DNA from: JBNAGF01 sp049801055
Lineage (GTDB): Bacteria; Pseudomonadota; Alphaproteobacteria; Rhodobacterales; Rhodobacteraceae
Assembly (NCBI RefSeq): GCF_049801055.1
Contig: NZ_JBNAGF010000010.1
Location: forward strand, 124,001 to 188,000
Direction: 5' to 3'
Length of the DNA: 64,000 nucleotides
A program made the translations under genes and the position numbers. Of the stretch, positions 26,133-34,310 are shown piece by piece. Position 1 is the first letter of the stretch, and each line of letters opens with the position of its first letter. Under the pieces are notes generated by a model. That model did not search any database. It worked only from the letters and a program-made list of their open reading frames with translations, and was not told the origin of the DNA.

Positions 26133-27410
26133 ATGCATAAGCTATCGACCCAGTCCGAATGGATCTCCCGAGCCCGCAATGTGCTGCCTGCCGGAGGATT
26201 TGGAAATTTTGACCCGAATATCGTGATCTCCAAGGGGCAGGGCAGTCGTGTCTGGGATGAGGATGGTAAGGAGTATATCGACTACCTTATCGGATCGGGG
26301 CCCATGCTATTGGGGCACGGTCACCCCGAAGTGCTGGACGCGGTTCTGGAGCAACTGCCATTGGGCATGACCTTCTTCGCCAACAACAGCAAAGGAATCG
26401 AACTGGCCGAGGCCATCGTGGATGCCGTTCCCTGTTGCGAACAGGTCAGGTTTGTGGCTTCGGGCGGCGAGGCTGATATGTACGCCATCCGGCTTGCCCG
26501 CGCCTATACCGGGCGCGACCGAATTCTGAAATTCGAGGGCGGTTATCACGGTATGAGCGCAGAAGCCCAGATGAGCCTTGCCCCGGCCACTCGGGTGAAT
26601 TTTCCGCAAGCGGTGCCGGATAGTGGGGGGATTCCACAATGTGTCGCCGACCAGATGCTGATCGCCCCCTTCAATGATCTTGCGGCCGTGGAGGCTCTGT
26701 TGAACGAAAACCGTGATATAGCCGCCATAATCGTCGAACCGTTGCAGCGGATCATTCCGGCTGAACCTGGGTATCTGGAAGGGTTGCGCAGCCTCTGCGA
26801 CGCTCATCACGTCTTGCTGATCTTTGACGAAATCGTAACGGGGTTTCGTTTGGCTTACGGCGGTGCGCAGGAACGTTATGGTGTAACCCCGGATATCTGT
26901 ACGCTGGGAAAGATCATCGGGGGTGGGTTCCCGCTGGCAGCTGTCGGGGCGAGTGCCGAGATTATGGGTCACTTTGACAGGTCACTTGTTCCACCCGACA
27001 AATGGCTCATGCAGCTGGGGACATTGTCCGGCAATCCGATTGCCGCTACGGCGGGCCTCAAGACAATGGAAATCCTGCGCCGCGAAGGCAGCTATGATCG
27101 GCTAAGGGCCGTGGGACGATCGCTTCAGAACATGCAGTCTGAGGCGCTTTCCAAGGCCGGTATCGCGCACCGGATCTGCGGAGATGAGACCCTGTTCGAC
27201 GTGTATTTTGCAAATTCTGATTGCCGTGATTATCGCTCTGCCCGCCATGACGACCCAAACCGAAATGTGATCTATAATGATGAACTGCGACGCCAGGGGG
27301 TCTTCAAGTCGCCCGGCAAACTCTACCCTTCGCTCGCGCTCTCGGATGCAGATCTGGAAGAGACAGAAGCGGCGGTTCTGGCTGCGGTACATGCAGTCAG
27401 CGACACCTAA
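26133..27410 (+). CDS. Class III aminotransferase (glutamate-1-semialdehyde aminomutase-like)
   Basis: The 425-aa PLP enzyme shows the class III pattern: GSGPMLLGHGHPEVLDAV near residue 52, ASGGEADMYAIRLARAYTGR, the LLIFDEIVTGFR cofactor motif, and a Schiff-base Lys candidate in CTLGKIIGGGFPLAAVG. The GSA-like subgroup includes many amino acid and beta-amino acid transaminases and racemases outside tetrapyrrole synthesis. It starts 3 bp after the second enolase-family gene, the last gene of the six-gene operon. Nothing suggests haem synthesis here; amine transfer during betaine or proline derivative catabolism is more likely. Confidence 0.87.
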   Translation: MHKLSTQSEWISRARNVLPAGGFGNFDPNIVISKGQGSRVWDEDGKEYIDYLIGSGPMLLGHGHPEVLDAVLEQLPLGMTFFANNSKGIELAEAIVDAVPCCEQVRFVASGGEADMYAIRLARAYTGRDRILKFEGGYHGMSAEAQMSLAPATRVNFPQAVPDSGGIPQCVADQMLIAPFNDLAAVEALLNENRDIAAIIVEPLQRIIPAEPGYLEGLRSLCDAHHVLLIFDEIVTGFRLAYGGAQERYGVTPDICTLGKIIGGGFPLAAVGASAEIMGHFDRSLVPPDKWLMQLGTLSGNPIAATAGLKTMEILRREGSYDRLRAVGRSLQNMQSEALSKAGIAHRICGDETLFDVYFANSDCRDYRSARHDDPNRNVIYNDELRRQGVFKSPGKLYPSLALSDADLEETEAAVLAAVHAVSDT

Positions 27411-27498
27411 ATGAGCGGGTTTGGAGGCAGGTGTTCTAGTGGGGGCTTTTTTTTGCCGAAATCTCGGCCACACCCTACTGTCGATCACTGAGTTGCAT

Positions 27499-28374
27499 TC
27501 AAATGGACTGCAGCCATTTCTTGAATATTCTGATTGTGACGCGGTTTTGATCTCCGGGACGGCAAACAAAATACAACCCGCGATCCAGCGCTACTCTGCT
27601 TTCGTCCAGCCGAACCAGCCGGCCAAGCTCTAGGTCTCTGGCCGCCAGAAGATGCCGGGTAAGCGCTACGCCTTGACGGTCCAAAGCAGCTTCTATCAAG
27701 ACTGCGCTGTCAACGTACTTTGTTTGTTGCGACTGTAACTGGTCGGCGTTCAGCCCAACTTGTTCAGCCCAATTGTTCCAGCCAACATTGAAAGCGTCGT
27801 GCAGCAAGGGCAGCCCGCAAATGGCTTCTGCCGTCATCGGCAATGGCGTGTCTTCGACAAGCGCAGGGGCAGCCACGACAATTAGTTCTTCCTGTGCAAT
27901 TTGCTCATGGTGCAAGCCAGCCCAGCCTGGCTCCCCAAATCGAAGAGCGACATCGACTTCGGAACTGTCAAAGTCCGCAAATCCGTCATTGGTGTCCAAA
28001 AGCAAACTTATCCCGGGATGGTCGTGATGAAACGAAGGCAGGCGGGGCACCAACCATTTGAGGGCCAGAGAGGTCGACAGAGAAACCGTGATCGACTGTC
28101 GGTGATGCACTCGTTTTACGTCCATCACTCCCAGTTGCAGTGCAGAAAAGGCTTGCCTAGTAGATTGATGCAGCCGCTCACCCGCCTTGGTCAATTCGAC
28201 GCCGTTCGGGCGGCGATGAAACAGGGTTACCCCCAGATGCAGCTCCAGTTGTTTGATTTGGCGGCTCACGGCACCGTGCGTGACATTCAATACATCTGCG
28301 GCCTTGCTCAGGCTGGATTGAGTTGCCGTTTCATCAAAGGCTTGCAGGGCGCGAAGGTGTCTGAGGTTTTCCAT
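27499..28374 (-). CDS. LysR family transcriptional regulator (GcvA-like)
   Basis: The chosen ATG 28372-28374 (MENLRHLRALQAFDE) gives 291 aa and starts exactly at the LysR helix-turn-helix (SLSKAADVLNVTHGAVSRQIKQLELHLGVTLFHRR); the frame is open for 34 more codons without typical sequence. The C-terminal region is a periplasmic-binding-like effector domain. It is convergent with the six-gene betaine operon across 88 bp, which include a T8 run at 27448-27455, and divergent from the SDR/ectC pair. Its likely target is the SDR/ectC pair. Confidence 0.88.
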   Translation of the reverse strand: MENLRHLRALQAFDETATQSSLSKAADVLNVTHGAVSRQIKQLELHLGVTLFHRRPNGVELTKAGERLHQSTRQAFSALQLGVMDVKRVHHRQSITVSLSTSLALKWLVPRLPSFHHDHPGISLLLDTNDGFADFDSSEVDVALRFGEPGWAGLHHEQIAQEELIVVAAPALVEDTPLPMTAEAICGLPLLHDAFNVGWNNWAEQVGLNADQLQSQQTKYVDSAVLIEAALDRQGVALTRHLLAARDLELGRLVRLDESRVALDRGLYFVCRPGDQNRVTIRIFKKWLQSI

Positions 28375-28510
28375 GATGTGAGAAAACCTAACATTGAGCT
28401 TCGATAAACTCGATAGGTTTCTGATCATGGGCAGGACTATCTTGAGCACACGCCAAGAAATCTGAGAAGTGCTCATGCGCTGTGGGCAAGAGCTGCCAAA
28501 GGAGTCGATT

Positions 28511-29260
28511 GTGCCCGAAGTGAAAGTCGCGTTGATGACCGGTACCGGTCAGGGAATTGGCCGGGGATGTGCCATCGAGATGGCCAAGGCTGGCTATAAG
28601 GTTTCGCTCATGTCGCCTTCCAATCGTTCTGTCGAACTTGCCGAAGAACTGGGTGGAATAGGCAGGCGTGGTTCGGTTCTGGATGTGGATGATCTTCAGT
28701 CCATGATTGACGACACGATGAGCCGATATGGTCGGATTGACGCGATTGTCAGCAATATGGGGCATGGTGGAACCGTACCGGAGGAGATCAAGACCGTTGG
28801 GTTTGATCCTGATTTTGATGGTCCCTTGCTCGAACTGAGTGACGAGCTTTGGCACGAAAGCCTGGACATGTACGTTCTGAATGTTGTCAAGATCGCCCGC
28901 ATTGTCACCCCGATCCTGATCGAACAGGGCGGCGGTGTATTCGTGAACATCTCGTCAATGAATACAATCGAACCTCGTGCGCCCTATCCGATGAGCATGC
29001 TGCGCGGCGCGTTGCACAGCTTTTCCAAGCTGTATGGCGACCGCTATGCCCGCCACAACATCCGCATGAACAACTTGCTGCCGGGCTTTTGCGAGAATGT
29101 GAACCTGTCAGATTTCGCCCGCAAATCCATACCGGCTCAGCGACTGGCGACCTTCGAGGAAATCGGGCAGGCTTGCGTGTTTCTCGCGTCAGACGGTGCT
29201 CGCTACATCAACGGACAAAGCATATTGTCTGATGGCGGGATGAACCGGGCAGTGCGCTGA
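28511..29260 (+). CDS. SDR family oxidoreductase
   Basis: I start at GTG 28511 after AAAGGAG, giving 249 aa; an upstream ATG at 28469 lacks a good site. The protein has the Rossmann glycine motif TGTGQGIGRG, the VSNMGHGG strand (a variant of NNAG), the catalytic Ser in VNISSMN, and a C-terminal YINGQSILSDGGM. In classical SDRs Tyr and Lys follow as YxxxK; here the segment reads APYPMSMLRGAL, so the Lys is not obvious and catalysis may be altered. It is co-directional with the ectC-like gene 18 bp downstream. Substrate unknown. Confidence 0.85.
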   Translation: MPEVKVALMTGTGQGIGRGCAIEMAKAGYKVSLMSPSNRSVELAEELGGIGRRGSVLDVDDLQSMIDDTMSRYGRIDAIVSNMGHGGTVPEEIKTVGFDPDFDGPLLELSDELWHESLDMYVLNVVKIARIVTPILIEQGGGVFVNISSMNTIEPRAPYPMSMLRGALHSFSKLYGDRYARHNIRMNNLLPGFCENVNLSDFARKSIPAQRLATFEEIGQACVFLASDGARYINGQSILSDGGMNRAVR

Positions 29261-29278
29261 ACGAGGGGGAGAGAGGAA

Positions 29279-29665
29279 ATGATCGTAACGGCCTTGAAAG
29301 ACATAGTCGGAACCGAACGGGACATTTCCGGCCCCGGTTGGCAAAGCCGACGGTTGTTGCTGGCTTCCGATGGTATGGGATTTTCAATGACGGATACGAT
29401 CATTCGGCGCGGCGCGACCTTGGAACTGGAATACAAACACCATCTGGAAGCGTGCTATTGCATTGAAGGCTCTGGGGAAATCAAGAGCGTAATGGGCGTG
29501 GAATGGCACCCACTGGAACCTTTCACACTATATGCGCTTGATCAGAATGATCGCCATGAGGTTCGGGCAATTGATGGCGATTTGCGGCTGGTCTGCGTGT
29601 TTAACCCGCCGCTGACAGGCAGTGAAGTGCACGGCCCAGACGGCAGCTATTCGCCTCAGGTCTGA
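29279..29665 (+). CDS. ectC: Ectoine synthase-like cupin (orphan EctC)
   Basis: The 128-aa protein aligns along its length with ectoine synthase. The three iron ligands known in EctC fall at the same numbers: Glu57 in YKHHLEACYC, Tyr85 in TLYALDQND and His93 in DRHEVRA. The conserved RLVCVFNPPLTGSEVH is intact. EctC closes N-gamma-acetyl-diaminobutyrate to ectoine. No ectA, ectB, ectD or ask_ect gene is in the window; the only partner is an SDR 18 bp upstream behind a LysR gene. Orphan EctC proteins are known; this one may cyclise an imported precursor, run a reverse or side reaction, or act on another acylated diamine. The fold assignment is firm. Confidence 0.88.
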   Translation: MIVTALKDIVGTERDISGPGWQSRRLLLASDGMGFSMTDTIIRRGATLELEYKHHLEACYCIEGSGEIKSVMGVEWHPLEPFTLYALDQNDRHEVRAIDGDLRLVCVFNPPLTGSEVHGPDGSYSPQV

Positions 29666-30252
29666 CTTGCAGTAATGCAACGGGTCGCGCCTGCGATGCA
29701 TCCCGAAAGCCACCACTGCCCAAACATGAATCATTTTGTTGAGGTCTAACTGCGTGAAAAGGTATTCGGTTCACGTAGGCCGTCGCTCGAAAGGCTTGGG
29801 CTAACCGAAAGCTCAGAGCCTGATGCAGACAACTTGCAAGGCACTCAAAGTGCGCTTCGGATTCCCAAGTCAGGCAATCAAAAACTATGGCCAGTTCGGC
29901 GGCCGCCAGCAGCATAACGGCCTGATGTCTCGGCTGGGCCCATTGGTCTCAAAGTCGGATGCAGGCCAGATGCGGTCCGTTGCCAGTGAGGTCGCAAGTA
30001 AGCGAGAAGAGCGCTCAACTGTTCAGATTTCACTACTGGATAGGCTGGGCCAAAACCTCCATTCGGTCGATCGCCCTTATCAAGCGCGATTGAACCAGAA
30101 CCGGCCGTTAACAAACGAGCGGCGAGTTGCATTCTTGGCGCCCGTCGCTACACAGCGTCCGGGTTATTTTGGAAGGCAGCCCAAAGGGACGATGCACTTT
30201 GGCTTTCCCACAATCACACTGATCGGCGAAAGCACCCGAATGGCCTGGGCTC
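29666..30252. other. 587 bp without a recognisable gene
   Basis: Open frames exist on both strands (for example 29823-30263 plus), but their translations have no domain pattern, no ribosome binding site and low-complexity composition. I read this as non-coding or decayed sequence between ectC and the broken AraC gene. Confidence 0.5.
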
Positions 30253-31166
30253 CTAGTGCCTAAAGTCCTCAGAGGGCAGGCGCCCGAAAAATTCTTGGTT
30301 TTCTTTGGTAAACTGGCCATGTGCCAAAAACCCCAGGCATTCGCTGCATCGGCCACCCGGCGGACTTTGCCAGACAGCAAGTCCTGACGGGCTTTGTTGA
30401 GGCGCAGAGCAGTCAGATACGGTTTTGGAGAGATTCCGACGCGATCGACAAAAGCGCGATGCAGGGTCGGCCATGATGTTCCGCATATAACACAAAGGTC
30501 CCGGGTATTTGGCGGGTCGTCCGCCTGAGCCTCGATCAGTTCGAGAGCCCGCCGATAAACCCGATCCCGATTGCCGTCTGTGTTGTCATCCAATCGGTGC
30601 TTCGCGTTTGAAATGGCAAGCATGAGTGCAAGGAGGAGTTCTTCCTCGTATTCAAGGGAGACGGTGTCAGCCTCATTGTCGGAAAACGCCACCGATTTTC
30701 GTGCAAACAGTTCGGCGGTCATACCGCCAAGCGAGAGATCGATAACCGTGGGTGCAGAGGCGCCGCTGGGCAACTCCAATCCGAAATTCTGGGCCTTAGC
30801 CTCGGCGTCGGTTCTCGCGACACTGATTGTCAAGTCGTCGAACCCGGCCTCACTCACGCAGTCGAATTCATGACCGCTGCCAAGGCAGATAAGCGGCATA
30901 TCCGGTGACTCGGACCGCAACCATTTTGAAATCGTTCGAGGTTTCGGCAGACCGAAGGTAATGACACCGCCGGGCGCCGCGCCGGATTGATGGACGCGGC
31001 AAGGCATCTCAAGTCGGAGAGTCGAAATCAATTGCGCACTGCGAAGATGAACCTTTGTGGATCCAGAACCACAAGAAATCTGGCGGAAATCTAGATCCCA
31101 GGACGTAGGTCGTCCAATCTCGTTCGGGTCGGAGAGTTCGGTTGATAGTGTTCCGTTTGCCGTCAT
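30253..31166 (-). pseudogene. AraC family regulator with a single-base frameshift near its 3' end
   Basis: ATG 31164-31166 opens a frame reading MTANGTLSTELSDPNE and an AraC helix-turn-helix region (TRDLCVICGTSWPTLHRAFVDRVGISPKPYLTALRLNKARQDL, then RRVADAANAWGFWHM). After WGFWHM the frame turns to nonsense. Inserting one G in the GGCC run at 30314-30317 restores GQFTKENQEFFGRLPSEDFRH and a TAG at 30253-30255, the normal AraC ending. So one base has been lost, in the genome or in the assembly. The regulator lies divergent from the small RHH-like gene and the broken sulfatase, whose operon it probably controlled. Without the second helix-turn-helix it should not bind DNA normally. Confidence 0.75.
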
Positions 31167-31253
31167 GAAATTCCGAAGATTGAACAATCTCTTGACGTGG
31201 CTAACCGGTATTTTGGACGAGGTTTGCCAGCCAAGCCGATTGCAGGCCGAGCC

Positions 31254-31454
31254 ATGACCGACACACCGAGTACTTCGCAAATTGGACGCCATTGCCTCCC
31301 AACAGACAGCCGCCGTCGCGAGCGCGTGGTCGTTATGGTCACCACCGAAGAACATGCGCGCCTGCTGAATCTGTCGGCGCGTCAGGAACAATCGATATCG
31401 ACGACGTGCCGCGATCTCATTCTGAAAGGGCTTCAGCGCGCGGATACCAAGTAA
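31254..31454 (+). CDS. Small ribbon-helix-helix-like protein
   Basis: The 66-aa frame from ATG 31254 contains RERVVVMVTTEEHARLLNLSARQEQSISTTCRDLILKGL, a beta strand plus two helices typical of ribbon-helix-helix DNA-binding proteins or small antitoxin-like proteins. The N-terminal 20 residues are not recognised, and a start 19 codons upstream is possible. It lies 37 bp upstream of the sulfatase gene in the same direction, suggesting co-transcription. No toxin gene is adjacent. The ribosome binding site is poor, so confidence is moderate. Confidence 0.5.
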   Translation: MTDTPSTSQIGRHCLPTDSRRRERVVVMVTTEEHARLLNLSARQEQSISTTCRDLILKGLQRADTK

Positions 31455-31491
31455 GATCCATTGGACGAAAAAGGTAAGGGGAAGGTGGAAA

Positions 31492-33204
31492 ATGAAAACT
31501 AAGCTACTCGCGGCTGCCGCGGTTCTGGTGTCGACTGCGGCGTCAGCACAGAACAGCGGGCCGATAATACACGATGCCGAGTTCTTTGTACTCAATGCCC
31601 AGCATGGTGACAGGTGGGCGACTGAAGATGCCGAGATCCAGCAACGGCTTGAGTAACTTCGCGCCGAGCATGGCAGACCGCCCAACATCATTTACATTCT
31701 TTGGGACGATCAGCCGTGTGGGATCGTAGGGTTCTCAGGGATCCAGCAAACCCTGGGATTTGAAACTCCCAATTTGAACCAGATGGCCGACGAAGGCATC
31801 AATTTCACCCGTATGTACACTGAGCCATCGTGCACGCCCACGCGTGCGGCCTATCTGACTGGACGGATCCCGGTTCGACATGACATGGGAGTGGTCGGCA
31901 TGCCGCACGAATATGCGGGTCTTCGCGAAGACGAAGTCACTCTGGCAGAGGTCCTGTCCGAAGCCGGCTACGCCTCGGCCCATTATGGCAAGGGTCATCT
32001 TGGCGACATCGAAGAAAGCTATCTGCACGATCAGGGATTCGACAAGGCGCTCTTTACGCCAATGAACCTGATCACGTTGATCTACGACACGCAGGGATCG
32101 GCAGCGAATGCGGTCCTTGGATTGCCGGACATTGGACCTGAAGACCCCTGTAAGCTGGATGATCCCGGTCTCCTTCCGGCGGGATGGGTGTAAACGATCG
32201 AAGGTCGCAAGGGTGAACCCGGAAAAGAGTGGAGTGTACCCAACAATGAGTGGTACGCCAAGGTCGATCCGGAAAGCGAAGACCGGATGATGAAGTTCAT
32301 CCGTAAAAACGCTGAAGCCGAAAAACCATTCTATGTTCAGTATTGGCCGAACTGGCTGGATTTCCTTGCGCCCGACATAGAAAGAAACAAGCTGAATGGC
32401 GGTAAAGTCGCGGAGGCCTATCATCGTCTCGACACTTTTGTCGGGCTGGTCATGGACGAGCTTGAGAGCCTCGGTATCGCTAAAAACACGATCTTTGCTG
32501 CCATGGCGGACAATGGCCCGATGGTCCACAACCTGCCCCCGGGTTGGGGAATGACGCAGATCATGTTCTCCGGCGGCAAAGGTGACATCACCGAAGGCGG
32601 AGTCCGGGTGCCCGCCTTTGCCTGGTGGCCGGGAAGGTTCGGCGGTGGGCAGCTTGTCAGCGACATTGTGCATGTGACAGATCTGTTCACGACCTTTGTC
32701 ACACTTGCGGGGGCGACGGATCACATTCCACGGGACCGCATCATTGATGGAAACAACCAATCCTCGCTTCTGCTAAACGGGGATACCCACTCGCATCGCG
32801 ACTATGTTCACATCTATCAGGGTCATACGCTCGCTGCGACGGTTAAAGGCCGCTACAAGCAGCACTGGATTTCTTCAGATCCGGGAGCAGCGTCCGGCAT
32901 CGGGGCTTCGTTCTATGATCTCTATCAGGACCCACACGAGGAAAACCCTCACCTCGTTCCGCTGATCCATATTTCGGGCCAATTCAATATCATGCGGAAG
33001 AGACATGAGCTTCTCAAGGAGCAATATCCAGACAAACCGAATGCACGGGGAGTACCTTTGACTGGCCTGTCAAATGCGCGTCGCGAAACATTGGCCATTG
33101 CCGAACGTCTTGAGCGGAACCTGCAAGGCCTGCCGGTTTCGGTTCAGGGGATCGTCCGGCGCCAACCCAGCTTCGAATTGCACGACTTCGACTGGGGTGA
33201 GTGA
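31492..33204 (+). pseudogene. Secreted arylsulfatase-type gene interrupted by two in-frame TAA codons
   Basis: The frame opens at ATG 31492 behind GGAAGGTGG with a signal peptide (MKTKLLAAAAVLVSTAASA). It continues in a single frame to 33204 (571 codons), broken only by TAA at 31654-31656 (between QQRLE and LRAEHG) and TAA at 32191-32193 (between LPAGWV and TIEGRKG). Both fit CAA-to-TAA transitions. Sulfatase features are otherwise intact: DDQ metal region (NIIYILWDDQP), formylglycine site C-T-P-T-R at codon 114 followed by AAYLTGR, GKGHLGD, and MADNGPMV. The preserved frame suggests recent loss. A hairpin terminator follows at 33252. An internal restart at 31774 would lack the signal peptide. 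Confidence 0.85.
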
Positions 33205-33251
33205 TGTGTCTTGGCCTGCGGTGACGCGGACCCATCGCGGCAAGACACAAA

Positions 33252-33290
33252 AAAATGCGAAGGGCGTCGAAAGGGCGGCCTTTGCATTTT
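33252..33290 (+). terminator. Intrinsic terminator after the sulfatase gene
   Basis: AAAATGCGAAGG at 33252-33263 pairs with CCTTTGCATTTT at 33279-33290 (11 of 12 positions) around a 15-nt loop and ends in a run of T, 48 bp after the sulfatase stop. Confidence 0.7.
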
Positions 33291-33341
33291 CCCGGGGGTG
33301 TGTATTGAGAAAACTGAGCACCAGAAATTGGATCGAAACGC

Positions 33342-34082
33342 ATGCTTCGAAATAGGGTTCTTCAGATCGTGAGCGCTCTGCTTTTGGCGGGAAGTGCCAT
33401 GGCAAACGAGCAAGAGAATGCGTCAAATCCCCTTTCGAAGGGTCGCAACACAGATCTGAGGATTCAGTCGATCAGCGGTGAAGGCGGCGACAAAACCGAC
33501 TACTTCCTTGAGGGCGCGTTTATGGCCCTTGATAACCTGAAGATCAAATACGAGTTGCATTACAACGACGTATCATCCGTCAGGAACTCGGGAAGTGGCT
33601 TTGAAAAGGCAATCCTGAAGGGAATCTATTTCCCCAGCGAAGGTAGGCTTAACGAGACTTGGGCTTTCCGTCTGGCCGTCGGGCTCGATTGGATCGTCGA
33701 GTTCGACAATTTCGATAATGGGATCGGAGTTGGCGCAGACCAGTTGGGACCGTTTGCCGGCGTTGCCCTTTCCAACTCAAAAACGGGGTTGAGCTTGATC
33801 CCCCTAATTCAGCATTTTGCGTCCTACTCTGGCCAGACGGATGTGAGCCAAACGGCGGCGCGGCTCATTGCGCTACAACCTTTTGCAACAGATTACTGGG
33901 CGAAACTTGACCTGAAACTCCCCTATGATTGGAATGCAGGCAAGTGGCCCGCTACGGCAGAGCTACAGATCGGCTACAACATCAATGAGGGCACAGCCCT
34001 TTACGGGGATCTTCTTGTTGGTATTGGCTCAGACAGACCCTTCGACACCGGTTTCGGTCTCGGATTGCGGTTCCGTTATTGA
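33342..34082 (+). CDS. Outer-membrane beta-barrel-like protein, unknown function
   Basis: The 246-aa protein starts with a signal peptide (MLRNRVLQIVSALLLAGSAMA) and then shows alternating hydrophobic/polar strands (TDYFLEGAFMALDNLKIKYELHY, WAFRLAVGLDWIVEFDNF, ATAELQIGYNINEGTALYGDLLVGIG). It ends in GLGLRFRY, a terminal aromatic residue typical of outer-membrane barrels. I do not recognise a specific family. It follows the broken sulfatase and its terminator in the same direction, so it may have served uptake of the sulfatase substrate. It looks intact. Confidence 0.7.
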   Translation: MLRNRVLQIVSALLLAGSAMANEQENASNPLSKGRNTDLRIQSISGEGGDKTDYFLEGAFMALDNLKIKYELHYNDVSSVRNSGSGFEKAILKGIYFPSEGRLNETWAFRLAVGLDWIVEFDNFDNGIGVGADQLGPFAGVALSNSKTGLSLIPLIQHFASYSGQTDVSQTAARLIALQPFATDYWAKLDLKLPYDWNAGKWPATAELQIGYNINEGTALYGDLLVGIGSDRPFDTGFGLGLRFRY

Positions 34083-34100
34083 GGTCCGTATGGTTTAGCG

Positions 34101-34118
34101 ACCAAACGGCAGTTTGGT
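34101..34118. terminator. Perfect 7-bp hairpin between convergent genes
   Basis: ACCAAAC (34101-34107) and GTTTGGT (34112-34118) form a perfect stem with a GGCA loop just after the outer-membrane-like gene. There is no strong U-tract, so terminator function is only likely from position. The rest of 34083-34310 shows nothing recognisable. Confidence 0.35.
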
Positions 34119-34310
34119 TCGGTATAGGCGTCACCAATCCAATGTGTCGCGAATGTCGGTGGCGCTGCCGCTTGCAAAGGATGCCGCGGGATTTATCGAT
34201 GGGTCGTTTGAATTCCTAGCCGTCACCTTGGATTTTTGGTCGGGTAACAACTGTGCGTTTTGGGCAGCCCTTCTCAAGTGACGGCCAGGAGATTGGTTGT
34301 GAACGTCCGC

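Noticed and set aside
26133..27410. hemL (tetrapyrrole biosynthesis) for the class III aminotransferase
   Set aside because: The protein is only GSA-like; its place at the end of a betaine operon with 3-4 bp junctions argues for a catabolic transaminase.
29823..30263. Possible 146-aa gene between ectC and the AraC relic
   Set aside because: No ribosome binding site, no domain pattern and poor composition; treated as non-coding.
31654..32193. Programmed recoding of TAA in the sulfatase, as for selenocysteine or pyrrolysine
   Set aside because: Those systems use TGA or TAG, no recoding hairpin is apparent, and both codons are explained by simple CAA to TAA changes beside another damaged gene.
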